Positions 17,941 through 30,059 of a DNA stretch of 64,000 bases are shown one piece after another; the first letter of the stretch is position 1, and each line of letters begins with the position of its first letter. The notes under the pieces are model-generated. The model made no database searches and was not told the origin of the DNA. It saw only the letters and a program-made list of their open reading frames with translations. This DNA comes from Amoebidium appalachense (lineage: Eukaryota > Ichthyosporea), in the NCBI GenBank assembly GCA_963693365.1, contig CAVNZM010000016.1, positions 930,001 through 994,000 on the forward strand, read 5' to 3'. A program made the translations under genes and the position numbers.

Positions 17941-18178
17941 CAATGTACGTGCCAGTGTGCTTGTACACAGATTGAAAAGGAGACTTGGGGTATATTAAAT
18001 GGAGTCTCTCCCGCTACCACGGGCAAATACATTCAATAATCATTACGGAAACTTGGTACTGTTACCGGGCAAATACAATATACATGAAAATTTGGATAAG
18101 ATTGAAGCAGATCACATTCGAATAAACATTACAGAAAACTTGGTATGAAAACTTTGTACCACGTCTTTCCTCCACCAC
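17655..18178. repeat. Spacer with a (GT)n microsatellite and a short duplication
   Basis: (GT)n spans about 17855-17939. ACAAACATGGAAAATGTAAA is duplicated at about 17692 and 17728. No gene seen. Confidence 0.7.
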
Positions 18179-18199
18179 ACCCATCACAAACCCCTATAG

Positions 18200-18578
18200 A
18201 TGTGGATGTGTGCCTACTGCCCACACCACCACAAATACGTTTCCCCCACCGCACCCACCACAAACCCTAAGTAAGATGTGAATGTGGGGCCTACCCGCCG
18301 CCACCACTACAACTACGTTTCCCCCACCGCACCCACCACAAACCCTAAGTAAGATGTGAATGTGGGGCCTACCCGCCGCCACCACTACAACTACGTTTCC
18401 CCCACCGCACCCACCACAAACCCTAAGTAAGATGTGAATGTGGGGCCTACCCGCCGCCACCACTACAACTACGTTTCCCCCACCGCACCCACCACAAACC
18501 CTAAGTAAGATGTGAATGTGGGGCCTACCCGCCGCCACCACTACAACTACGTTTCCCCCACCGCACCCACCACAAACC
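18200..18578. repeat. 78-bp tandem repeat
   Basis: Four to five units beginning GTTTCCCCCACCGCACCCAC and containing CCCTAAGTAAGATGTGAATG. The last, diverged unit abuts the stop codon of the JmjC gene. Confidence 0.9.
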
Positions 18579-18905
18579 CTAGGCCACATTCATTTTGGCT
18601 TCCTCCTCGAACTCCTTGATGTCAGCCTTGTACTTCTCTCTCAGCTTTTTCCACTGTGCAGGGGACACCTGTGGGTTGATAGTTGGGTGTAAGTAGTAGT
18701 CCAGCCAGGTGATTTGTTTATGCAAGGCTCAGACATCACTGTATGCCATTACCTCAAACACACCCACGCACCCACCACTACACCACCATGGCACACACCC
18801 ACAGAAAACGAACTCCTACGTGTGGACCAGGTCAAGAAAAACTCTGCAAGGACCCAAAAAACCGTTTTTACGAACCCCTACATGTAATTGTGAATGCTAG
18901 GGCAT

Positions 18906-18985
<80 letters not shown>

Positions 18986-18987
18986 GT

Positions 18988-19035
<48 letters not shown>

Positions 19036-22000
19036 GGGGGGGAGGGGGGTTACCTTGAAAACGTGTTTCCTGTCAGTGTAACCACACGTGCATGCCGGGG
19101 GGGGGCTTCTTGCCAGCGACCACAAGCCAGTTGACCGTGGCAAAATTTACCGCCTCGGCCAAGCTGCTACCAGTAGCATACCCAAAGTGGTATGCCCCAG
19201 GCAATGTGTAGATGACCTCGCCGGCCTGCTGAACCGTGTGCTGCACAGGGACACCCTTCTTCATCAAGTAACGGGGGTGGATGAACACAGACTGTCCCAC
19301 CCACATGTTAGTCATATGAAAAACCGGGTGGTCGTTTTTGTAAGTGCTTTTTTGTTTTTTGTTCTTCACGTCATTCACGTCAGTGTCTACCACTCCCTCT
19401 CTCTCTCTTCTTGTAGTCCTCTGTTGTGTGTGTGGTCGTTTTTTTTTTTTTTTTTTTGGGGGGGGGGGGGTGAGGGATTACCTTATGCTGTGTGACTTTC
19501 TTGCAGATACCGGCCCCCGAAAGGCCAAGCCTCTTGTAGATATCCTCGAGGATAGACGTGACCTGTCCATTGTACTCTGCACTGACTATATACCAGCTTT
19601 TGTCTCCGGGCCCACGGGTCATGATGTTGACACTTCCGAGCAGAACGTCTTCTGTGTGGGGCACAAACGGACCCCCAGTCGTGACACTGCAAAGAGGCAT
19701 GGGATTAGTTCGGGCTAAAACAGTAATTACTTCCGACTAGATGTGGCTCCGATACATTCCGAAAAGACCGACCCATACACACACCCAGGATGGTTCTGTG
19801 AACAAAAGGGGCATTTTGCAAGCCTGCCTTTTTTCCCTTTGTTGTTTGTTGTTGTGTTTTTTTTTTTTTTTGGGGGGGGGAGGGGTGGGGGGGCATACTT
19901 ATAGAGCATCGGTGTTGAGATGCCCTCACAGTTCTGGAACTCTCTCGATACAATCGAGCCCAGCGTCTCCAAGCTGAACATGTAGTCGATTTCTACCCTC
20001 ACTACCTGTACACACACCACATTGCATCAACACAACATACACTCTCCGCACAAACACACGCACACACCCATGCCTACACAACATGCACTCTCTGCTGCAC
20101 AAACACACGCACACACCCATGCCTACACAACATGCACCCTCTGCTGCACACACACGAATACACCCGTGCCTACACAACATGCACCCTCTGCTGCACACAC
20201 ACGAATACACCCATGCCTACAGAATACACCCATGCCTTCACAACATGCACCCTCTGCTGCACACACACAAATACACCCATGCCCACAGAATACACCCATG
20301 CCTTCACAACATGCACCCTCTGCTGCACACACACGAATACACCCATGCCCACAGAATACACCCATGCCTTCACAACATGCACCCTCTGCTGCACACACAC
20401 AAATACACCCATGCCTACACAACATGCACCCTCTGCTGCACACACACGAATACACCCATGCCTACAGAATACACCCATGCCTTCACAACATGCACCCTCT
20501 GCTGCACACACACGAATACACCCATGCCCACAGAATACACCCATGCCTTCACAACATGCACCCTCTGCTGCACACACACGAATACACCCATGCCTACACA
20601 ACATGCACCCTCTGCTGCACACACACGAATACACCCATGCCTACAGAATACACCCATGCCTTCACAACATGCACCCTCTGCTGCACACACACGAATACAC
20701 CCATGCCTACACAACATGCACCCTCTGCTGCACACACACGAATACACCCATGCCTACAGAATACACCCATGCCTTCACAACATGCACCCTCTGCTGCACA
20801 CACACGAATACACCCATGCCTACACAACATACACCCTCTGCTGCACACACACGAATACACCCATGCCTACAGAATACACCCATGCCTTCACAACATGCAC
20901 GTTGCTGCACACACACGAATACACCCATGCCTACACAACATGCACCCTCTGCTGCACACACACGAATACACCCATGCTTACACAACATGCACCCTCTGCT
21001 GCACACACACGAATACACCCATGCCTACACAACATGCACCCTCTGCTGCACACACACGAATACACCCAAAACATGCACCCTCTGCTGCACACACACGAAT
21101 ACACCCATGCCTACACAACATGCACCCTCTGCTGCACACACACGAATACACCCATGCCTACACAACATGCACCCTCTGCTGCACACACACGAATACACCC
21201 ATGCCTTCACAACATGCACCCTCTGCTGCACACACACGAATACACCCATGCTTACACAACATGCACCCTCTGCTGCACACACACGAATACACCCATGCCT
21301 ACACAACATGCACCCTCTGCTGCACACACACACGAATACACCCATGCCTACACAACATGCACCCTCTGCTGCACACACACGAATACACCCATGCCTACAC
21401 AACATGCACCCTCTGCTGCACACACACGAATACACCCATGCCTACACAACATGCACCCTCTGCACAAACACACGCACATACACACACATGACACACACGT
21501 ACCTCACTGGGTGTATGGGTGTTTTTAAGAGGTGTCAGATCCGTTCCGTAAAGGAACATTTTACTGTAACTTTCCGGTAAGGAGTCCAATAGCCCCCAGA
21601 ACTCCTCCTCATCCAACGGGTCCCCCTGCTCAATCGTGTTAGCTCCTGTTCACGGTAACCATACCCTAATGGTTGCAAATACGCACCTCTGGAATTTGCT
21701 CTTTGATGTCCTCCCTATAAACGAGGAAGACATGCTTGATGGCGGTAGCCTCCAGAAAGATGTTGGTGTAGGATTTTCTCACTGGTGTGGCCCAAGCAGC
21801 CTCTTTCAGCCCCTGCACTACCGGTTCGGGAAGCATGAACTTGACGGCACCAGCTGCCCGAACCCCGTGTCGTTTTTCCATTACCCTAACTATCCTCTCC
21901 AATGAGTGCTTTTCTAACTGCAGTTGGCTGAGATGTTTCACGGGTACCTCGGTGAACCCTACCGACTCCCCTGTCTCCGCCCCCTGCTGTTGCCCCCTAT

Positions 22001-22157
22001 CCGCCTCCTCCGCTTCTTGCTCTGTGTGTGTGTGTGCCATGCGTGTGTGCATGTGTGTGCCGGGTGTGTGTGCATGTTTGTGCCGGGTGTGCGTGTGCGT
22101 GTGTGTCGGGGTGGGGGGTAGGATTAGCCAAGGTGGATGCACGTGTGCAGGTGTGTG

Positions 22158-22200
<43 letters not shown>

Positions 22201-23899
22201 TGATGCCTTCTGTGTATGTGTGTGGTGGTGGTGGTGGTTGGGTGCGTGTGGCGGGGATTAGTCGAGGTGCCCAGGTGCATGCATGCGTGGGGGGGGGGGG
22301 GATAGCCCAGGTGCATGCGTGCGTGCAGACGTGTGATCCCTTCCGTGTGTGTGCGGGGAGAGGGGGGATAGCCCAGGTGCATGCGTGCGTGCAGACGTGT
22401 GATCCCTTCCGTGTGTGTGCGGGGAGAGGGGGGATAGCCCAGGTGCATGCGTGCGTGCAGACGTGTGATCCCTTCCGTGTGTGTGCGGGGAGAGGGGGGA
22501 TAGCCCAGGTGCATGCGTGCGTGCAGACGTGTGATCCCTTCCGTGTGTGTGCGGGGAGAGGGGGGATAGCCCAGGTGCATGCGTGCGTGCAGACGTGTGA
22601 TCCCTTCCGTGTGTGTGCGGGGAGAGGGGGGATAGCCCAGGTGCATGCGTGCGTGCAGACGTGTGATCCCTTCCGTGTGTGTGCGGGGAGAGGGGGGATA
22701 GCCCAGGTGCATGCGTGCGTGCAGACGTGTGATCCCTTCCGTGTGTGTGCGGGGAGAGGGGGGATAGCCCAGGTGCATGCGTGCGTGCAGACGTGTGATC
22801 CCTTCCGTGTGTGTGCGGGGAGAGGGGGGATAGCCCAGGTGCATGCGTGCGTGCAGACGTGTAATGGCTTGTGTGTTGGGGGGGGGGGTTTACCCGGCCT
22901 GAAATCCCAAGGAGATGGGTTGCGGGTGTGGCGGTAGCCCTCTGCCCCCTCTGCCCCTCCCTCTCCTCCCCCCTCTACCTCCAAATCTCCCCCCTCCCCA
23001 CCCCCACCCTCTCCCTCTCCCTCCCCCTCTCCCCCTTCTCTCTCTCCCTCATCTCCCCCCTCCCCACCCTCTCCCTCTCCCTCCCCCTCTCCCCCTTCTC
23101 TCTCTCCCTCATCTCCCCCCTCCCCACCCTCTCCCTCTCCCTCCCCCTCTCCCCCTTCTCTCTCTCCCTCATCTCCCCCCTCCCCACCCTCTCCCTCTCC
23201 CTCCCCCTCTCCCCCTTCTCTCTCTCCCTCATCTCCCCCCTCCCCACCCTCTCCCTCTCCCACCCCCTCTCCCCCCTCCACTCTTGCCCGCTTTCTCGGT
23301 CGGTCACTCGTCGGTGCAGGTAGCTTGAAAGCGGGGCTGCCTGGGGGGCTACGTGCAGCCCCATCCCACCACACTTTCCATCCGTGCTTTTTGAACATGC
23401 GACAAATCTGGAACTCCCCCGGCAAAGTACCCACCACGGCAGGTATGCGACTGTAGTCGTTACTGCCAGGATACAGAGAAATGCGACCGAGCTTCACCGC
23501 CCAACCCTCACTCGAAAACGGATGATAGCTGTGAAGATCATAAATCTTCCATCGAGGACCACCAAATCTGAGAATCCAGGCTACAACTGCCGGGATGCCC
23601 ATGTCGTTTTCGAATTTGTGTAGGTTGTAGTTCTTCCTGCAACTAGGACGTCCGTCGTCCAGTTCAATCAAAAAAACATAAACATGTTCTGAACCCGTTG
23701 GCATCACCAAATATATGATCGGTGCGAGTTTTTTTTTTTGAGGATGACGATAAATACTCTGACGTGTGAGTAGCCTTTCACCGGTAAATATAACTGACGG
23801 ATCAACGTCGTTCGAAAGCCTAAATGTGGGTGGGTCGAGTGGTATGGTGCTCGGGAATGCACGAGTGATGAGCGCCAGAATATTGCCGTTAACAGCCAT
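18579..23899 (-). CDS. Spliced JmjC-domain protein (putative histone demethylase-like dioxygenase)
   Basis: Phase-consistent GT-AG exons on the minus strand: 23899-22894, 22021-21687, 21625-21503, 20005-19899, 19686-19482, 19291-19054 and a terminal exon about 18668-18579. The 4/5 junction completes PMLYKN-VTTGGPFVPHTED and the 5/6 junction VTQHK-SVFIHPRYLMKKGVPV, as expected of a JmjC fold. Iron ligands are visible (His and Glu in PHTED, His in GAYHFGY), as are WYIVSAEY and EAVNFATVNWL. Exon 1 (ATG 23899) encodes an unassigned N-terminal domain and a Gly/Glu repeat. Exon 6 has a 9-C run after AGKK; as read it stops shortly after, whereas one base fewer keeps the frame into the terminal exon. 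Role inferred: 2-oxoglutarate-dependent oxygenase acting on chromatin. Confidence 0.75.
20030..21480. repeat. 47-bp tandem array inside an intron of the JmjC gene
   Basis: About 28 units of GAATACACCCATGCCTACAC plus AACATGCACCCTCTGCTGCA, some extended by an extra ACAGAATACACCCATGCCTT. The array fills nearly all of the intron between exons 3 and 4 (20006-21502). Long frames on both strands result from the repeat. Confidence 0.95.
22301..22870. repeat. 66-bp tandem array inside the first intron of the JmjC gene
   Basis: Nine units of 66 bp beginning GATAGCCCAGGTGCATGCGT, almost identical. It lies between the donor at 22893 and the acceptor at 22022. (CT)n and (GT)n tracts at about 22158-22202 fill more of the intron. 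Confidence 0.95.
22985..23275. repeat. 60-bp coding repeat in exon 1 of the JmjC gene
   Basis: Four to five units of 60 bp (plus-strand core CTCATCTCCCCCCTCCCCAC) encode a 20-residue Gly/Glu-rich repeat (GGDEGEREGGEGEGEGEGGE) in the minus-strand protein. The unit length keeps the frame open. Confidence 0.9.
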
Positions 23900-24014
23900 G
23901 TTGCTGTGTGTGTTTTTGTGATGTGTGTAATTGTGAGCACCCTCTGCCTGTAAGACTGTCTGTGAGAGCGCTCTGTCTGTGTGCTTGTGCCACCGTGTTG
24001 TAGCGCTCGTGCTT

Positions 24015-24132
<118 letters not shown>

Positions 24133-24429
24133 AATCGTTCCTAGGAAAGCTCGTGCATGCGCGCGCTATGTTTTTTGTGTCCAGTCTAACAATGTTTGTG
24201 TTTAGCAGAACTCGTTTGTGTGTGTGCTCTGTTTTCGTATCCCAAACAATCTACGATTGTGTGCATAAGCCTAAAATGTGCCTCGCACAGGGAAACATGA
24301 AGGAAATTCTATGTATCTGTATTGGCTAAAAAAGGGGACAACTGATAGCGCGGTGTGCACAGGTTATTATAACAAGTTTCTTTGTTGTTTTCGTTCTGTT
24401 TTTGGCAATCTAGCCTATTTGTAATTACA

Positions 24430-24700
24430 ATGGAAACATGTACAACAGCAGCGCCGGGCGAAAGTGACACGAACTGGTGTGGTGCGCTTGATTATGTTTG
24501 AAACATGCACAACAGCAGCGCTGGGCGAAAGTGACACGAACTGATGTGGTGCGCCTGATTACGTTTGAAACATGCACAACAGCAGCGCTGGGCGAAAGTG
24601 ACACGAATTGGTGTGGCGCGCTTGGTTATGTTTGAAACATGTACAACAGCAGCGCCGGGCGAAAGTAACACGAACTGGTGTGGTGCGCTTGGTTATATTT
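24430..24700. repeat. 67-bp tandem repeat, four copies
   Basis: GAAACATGCACAACAGCAGC starts units at about 24432, 24500, 24567 and 24634, with 67-68 bp spacing. No gene. Confidence 0.9.
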
Positions 24701-26185
24701 GTTCGTTCGGGAATCAAGATGGACTCTTGTAATTTCTCTGTTGTATATAGAGCGCAAAGAGAGTGTTGAACATATATTCTCATTTCGCAAAGCTTGAAGC
24801 AAGCAAGAAAATCACGTTTTTGATGACTGGCCAATTAATGTTTTGTTCAGTTTGGCCAATGGAATCACTGATTGGCGCGTACGTGATAATAAGCTAATCA
24901 GTGAGATCGGCTAATAATAGTTTGGGTAGCAAGGCCAGCCTGCCCAACCAAGACCCTTTTGCAAGTAACAATTGTGATTTATTCTAATAGGCAATAAATA
25001 TTAAAAAAGCATAATTTATTTATGTTTATTTATACTTTACGCGGACACAGACATTTGCTTGGAATTTTGTTTGGAAAGGGTCCTGTGAATCTGGTCTTCG
25101 AAAAGCGTTGCAGCCTTGAGTCACGGTGTATTGACCAACTAGATTGTACCAATGCCGATAAGCGCTTGCCTAGAGTACCAGTGCCCGATCACGTTGACCC
25201 AACCACTATTCACCAATCACCGATTGGTTTTGTTGGCTGGCGCATTTACGTGATGACTGGCCAATGAAATTAGTGACTGATAGCAGCACCGACCCTGGAG
25301 CGTTTTGACTTTCCCAACTGAGCAAGGAATAAGGGAAATCCTAAAAGAGGGTTGTATGTTTTATGACATATAAGGTTCTATAAATAAACAACCATGCGCT
25401 TGGGATTTTGGTTGGAAAGCGTTTTGTATTTGCCCCATTTGAATCCGATGCTTCGATTTCGGTCAATCAGAATACCCTGAGCATCAGCGCCGCGAATCAC
25501 GTGGGGCAAGAACCAACCCTATGCACCAATCAAAACGCTTGCACGTAAAAAGGTCCGCGAATAAGATGTTGTGAAAGCGTATATCCTTCGATGTTTTAAA
25601 CTAGCGCTCGTTTTGTCCTGTATATTATATTTTTATTTCGTATATTCACCTTTTTTATACAGTTTACCTGTGAACCAAACACGATTAGAGATATATTCAC
25701 TAACAGCGCCAAAAAGTTCTGTTTTTCTTATGCTTGATTCTCGTAACATAAGATCGTATTTTGCGCAATGGCTTCATATAAATAATTGATGGCGGTTTTT
25801 TTATATCAGTTCACAGCGCTGTCATTTTCTACTTTTCTGATTCTTTTGTTCATGGCTGTGTTTGCACACGACGGTGTTTGCCTAGAGAAACGTAACACTC
25901 TCTTTTTTTTTTCTTTTTCTCTTGTTCACGACTGGGTTTGCACAGGACTGTGTTTGCGCAGAGAAACGTAACACTCTTTTTTTTACTTTTTCCTTTGTTC
26001 ACAACAGAGAATCGTATTCGTAGCACTTTCTTTTTTTTTTTTTCCTTTTTCCCTTGTTTTTTTTTTTTTCCTTTTTCCCTTGTTCACGACTGGGTTTGCA
26101 CACGACTGTGTTTGCGCAGAGAAACGTAAGACTTCCTTTCTTTTTTTCCCTTTGTTTATCCTTTTTTTTTGTGAAAACTGTCACG
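24701..26185. other. AT-rich non-coding region with diverged duplications
   Basis: Blocks around CCAATCACCGATTGG and TTGGAATTTTG recur (24.84, 25.05, 25.21, 25.39 kb). A roughly 100-bp unit with TGTTTGCGCAGAGAAACGTA repeats three times between 25.86 and 26.13 kb, separated by poly-T. Short frames here are not convincing as genes. The last copy lies immediately before the gene at 26186. Confidence 0.6.
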
Positions 26186-27618
26186 ATGGATTATTCCCAG
26201 CAAACTCCCGGGTCGGGGTCATACGAAACCAACATCAGCAAGTCCGCCGACCCCGTCACATCGGAAGTCCCCCCCCCATCCAACCCCCCCCCACACTCCG
26301 GCGGCGAAGTCCCCCCCCCATCCAACCCCCCCCCACACTCCGGCGGCGAAGTCCCCCCCCCATCCAACCCCCCCCCACACTCCGGCGGCGAAGTCCCCCC
26401 CCATCCAACCCCCCCCCCACACTCCGGCGGCGAAGTCCCCCCCCATCCAACCCCCCCCCCACACTCCGGCGGCGAAGTCCCCCCCCCATCCAACCCCCCC
26501 CACACTCCGGCGGCGAAGTCCCCCCCCCCATCCAACCCCCCCCCACACTCCGGCGACACTGCTCCCGTCGATCCAAAAATGTTCGAAGAGTACTTGGAGA
26601 CTGTGTTGCAGTCGAAAGTAGACAGTGCCATTGCCTCTGCATTGGCAAAGGTCGGTACTGCGGCCACTGCACCCGCTGTCACCACCCCAACCACCGAATT
26701 GCAGGAGAAGCTGGAAGCCGCAGAGAAAGAATTACAAACGAAGGATCACGACATCCAAATCCTTAAGGGGGAAATTGCCGAGCTAAAATCGGCGGCGGCC
26801 AAACAAAAACACTTTGCAGATGCAAAGGAACAGGTGTTATCGGCAAAGAATCGGGACCTCGAAGGGCAGCTTGTTGGAAAGGTGGCCGATATCCTGGAGC
26901 ATCAGGCTGAAGGGGAAAGATACCGGGCCGAGATTACCAAGCTTCAGTCACACATTGCGACCATGAGGGAATCATACCGTAGAACAATCGACGAGAGCAC
27001 ACAGAAACTTCGTGGGTGGAAAGATGACCCCCAGCCCCTCCCCGACATTACCGTCCAACACGGTCTCGCCCCCCCCCCTCCCCCCCCCCTGGTACGACCA
27101 ATCAAAATCCCACCCCCACCCTCCCCCCGCCCGGTACCACTCAACCCAAAACCCCCCTCAACCTCCCCCTGCCCCTTCTCGCCCACCCCCCGCTCGGTTT
27201 CCCCTCTGTCATGCCCGTACCCCCCTTCAATCCGTCCCTCGCCACCGTTACCAGCACTCCTGCACCTTTTTCCCAATCCCGCACTTTTGGTGCCTCTCTT
27301 CCCTCCATGATGTCGAACCCCTCTGCATATCCCCAGGGTTCAAAGAGAGGAGTGCCAGATATTTCTTTCGGTGTGTACAAACGGCACCGCCAGGAAGAGA
27401 CGGCATTTGAGACGGCAATAGATGAGGAATTGGAGGACATGATGGGTATGGGCGAGAAGGTCGAGGGGAAGAAAGGGAAAGAAAGTGGTCGAGCAAAGAA
27501 ACCAAAACCGAGTCAGAAACCAGCCCCTGCCCGCAGTGGCAGGACACGAGCAAAGAAAGTTTCAGATATACATGTTATTCACGGGGACAGTGATGAACAC
27601 GAAGACGAACAAGATTAG
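26186..27618 (+). pseudogene. Pro-rich repeat and coiled-coil protein, frame broken in a Pro-rich region
   Basis: ATG at 26186 (MDYSQQTPGSGS) leads into about seven 14-residue repeats (EVPPPSNPPPHSGG), then a helical coiled coil (ELQEKLEAAEKELQTKDHDIQ, continuing to about residue 280) and a second Pro-rich stretch. The frame ends at 27310. A different frame from about 27200 to 27618 reads a charged tail with basic and acidic clusters (GRAKKPKPSQKPAPARSGR, DSDEHEDEQD). A one-base change in one of the C runs (27068-27190) would link them; an intron is an alternative. Function unknown. Confidence 0.5.
26268..26560. repeat. ~42-bp coding tandem repeat
   Basis: Seven units of GGCGGCGAAGTCCCCCCCCC followed by ATCCAACCCCCCCCC and ACACTCC, with C-run length varying by one or two bases between units; in places the residues encoded change accordingly. 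Confidence 0.9.
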
Positions 27619-27905
27619 GAGGTTGGGAGTGGTGAGGGGTGTGTTTTGATTTTGTTGTATGTGTCAGGGGCTGGGTATGGCCACAGGGGCTGGCTGATGT
27701 ATTTTAATATATGACTGTTGATACTGGTAGCACCATGTAGGCATCTTGTTTTTCTGGTTCTGGATGGTTTAGTATTTGTGGTTATTATATATGTACAAGT
27801 CTTCTGGATGGTTTAGTATCTTGTGGTTATTATATATGTACAAGTCTTGTTTTGCTGTTTTCAACCGATTAAATATCGATTGTATACAAAGAAGTCCAGG
27901 TCCCT
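27619..27905. other. Spacer, no gene seen
   Basis: AT-rich sequence with a tandem duplication around TCTGGATGGTTTAGTAT (27760 and 27802). Confidence 0.5.
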
Positions 27906-27914
27906 TTTGGTACA

Positions 27915-28268
27915 CACTTGCATGCACGTTCAAAGTCTCCCCCCCCCCCCCTCCCCCCCACCCCACACTCCCCTCCCCATGCATGCATGCCCGTGTGGCA
28001 CACAGTTTGTGTGCTTTCATAAGTCTATTGCATGCACGTTCAAAGTCTCCCTCCCCCCCCCCACCCCACACTCCCTCCCCATGCATGCATGCCCGTGTGG
28101 CACACAGTTTGTGTGCTTTCATAAGTCTATGCACGTTCAAAGTCTCCCCCCCCCCCCCCCCCCACCCCCCCCCCCCCCCCCCCCCCACCCCACACTCCCT
28201 CCCCATGCATGCATGCCCGTGTGGCACACAGTTTGTGTGCTTTCATAAGTCTATGCACGTTCAAAGTC

Positions 28269-28310
<42 letters not shown>

Positions 28311-28492
28311 ACCCCACACTCCCTCCCCACGCATGCATGCCCGTGTGGCACACAGTTTGTGTGCTTTCATAAGTCTATGCACGTTCAAAGTCTCCCCCCC
28401 CCCACCCCCCACCCCACACTCCCTCCCCATGCATGCATGCCCGTGTGGCACACAGTTTGTGTGCTTTCATAAGTCTATGCACGTTCAAAGTC

Positions 28493-28529
<37 letters not shown>

Positions 28530-28823
28530 ACCCCACACTCCCTCCCATGCATGCATGCCCGTGTGGCACACAGTTTGTGTGCTTTCATAAGTCTATGCAC
28601 GTTCAAAGTCTCCCCCCCCCCCCCCCCCCCCCCCCCCCCCACCCCACACTCCCTCCCCATGCATGCATGCCCGTGTGGCACACAGTTTGTGTGCTTTCAT
28701 AAGTCTATGCACGTTCAAAGTCTCCCCCCCCCCCACCCCCCACCCCACACTCCCTCCCCATGCATGCATGCCCGTGTGGCACACAGTTTGTGTGCTTTCA
28801 TAAGTCTATGCACGTTCAAAGTC

Positions 28824-28860
<37 letters not shown>

Positions 28861-28941
28861 ACCCCACACTCCCTCCCATGCATGCATGCCCGTGTGGCAC
28901 ACAGTTTGTGTGCTTTCATAAGTCTATGCACGTTCAAAGTC

Positions 28942-28973
<32 letters not shown>

Positions 28974-29135
28974 ACCCCACACTCCCCCCCATGCATGCAT
29001 GCCCGTGTGGCACACAGTTTGTGTGCTTTCATAAGTCTATGCACGTTCAAAGTCTCCCCCCCCCCCACCCCACACTCCCTCCCCATGCATGCATGCCCGT
29101 GTGGCACACAGTTTGTGTGCTTTCATAAGTCTATC
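27915..29135. repeat. Tandem array with poly-C core, ~115-bp units
   Basis: About eleven units share GCACGTTCAAAGTCTCCCCC, CACCCCACACTCCCTCCCC, ATGCATGCATGCCCGTGTGG and CACACAGTTTGTGTGCTTTC. C-tract lengths range from about 10 to 45. Open frames across it are artefacts of the repeat. Confidence 0.95.
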
Positions 29136-29147
29136 GATGTATATTGC

Positions 29148-30040
29148 ATTCACAGCAACTGTCTTTTTATTGTATCCACTTTGGGTATGAAGCGCTGGCG
29201 CTGGGTTTGTCGTATACTCCACTTCGGGGCTTTTGTATGCAGCGCTTATTTCCCCTCTTTTTGCACACACAGCTTTGCACACACAGCAACTGTCTTTTTA
29301 TTGTATCCACTTTGGGTATGAAGCGCTGGCGCTGGGTTTGTCGTATACTCCACTTCGGGGCTTTTGTATGCAGCGCTTATTTCCCCTCTTTTTGCACACA
29401 CAGCTTTGCACACACAGCAACTGTCTTTTTATTGTATCCACTTTGGGTATGAAGCGCTGGCGCTGGGTTTGTCGTATACTCCACTTCGGGGCTTTTGTAT
29501 GCAGCGCTTATTTCCCCTCTTTTTGCACACACAGCTTTGCACACACAGCAACTGTCTTTTTATTGTATCCACTTTGGGTATGAAGCGCTGGCGCTGGGTT
29601 TGTCGTATACTCCACTTCGGGTCTTTTTGTATGCAGCGCTTATTTCCCCTCTTTTTGCACACACAGCTTTGCACACACAGCAACTGTCTTTTTATTGTAT
29701 CCACTTTGGGTATGAAGCGCTGGCGCTGGGTTTGTCGTATACTCCACTTCGGGTCTTTTTGTATGCAGCGCTTATTTCCCCTCTTTTTGCACACACAGCT
29801 TTGCACACACAGCAACTGTCTTTTTATTGTATCCACTTTGGGTATGAAGCGCTGGCGCTGGGTTTGTCGTATACTCCACTTCGGGTCTTTTTGTATGCAG
29901 CGCTTATTTCCCCTCTTTTTGCACACACAGCTTTGCACACACAGCAACTGTCTTTTTATTGTATCCACTTTGGGTATGAAGCGCTGGCGCTGGGTTTGTC
30001 GTATACTCCACTTCGGGTCTTTTTGTATGCAGCGCTGGCG
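29148..30040. repeat. 131-bp tandem array
   Basis: Six to seven units of 131-132 bp beginning GCAACTGTCTTTTTATTGTA, with AAGCGCTGGCGCTGGGTTTG and TATGCAGCGCTTATTTCCCC inside. Early copies read CGGGGCTTTT and later ones CGGGTCTTTTT. It ends 20 bp before the stop of the membrane protein gene. Confidence 0.95.
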
Positions 30041-30059
30041 CGGTGACACGTCAATCGGA

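Noticed and set aside
20022-21580. Three overlapping frames of nearly 490 codons
   Set aside because: All are translations of the 47-bp satellite, which lacks stops in several frames, and they lie inside an intron of the JmjC gene.
25022-25267. 81-codon frame in AT-rich DNA
   Set aside because: It lies in a diverged duplication rich in CCAAT words and has no protein-like pattern.
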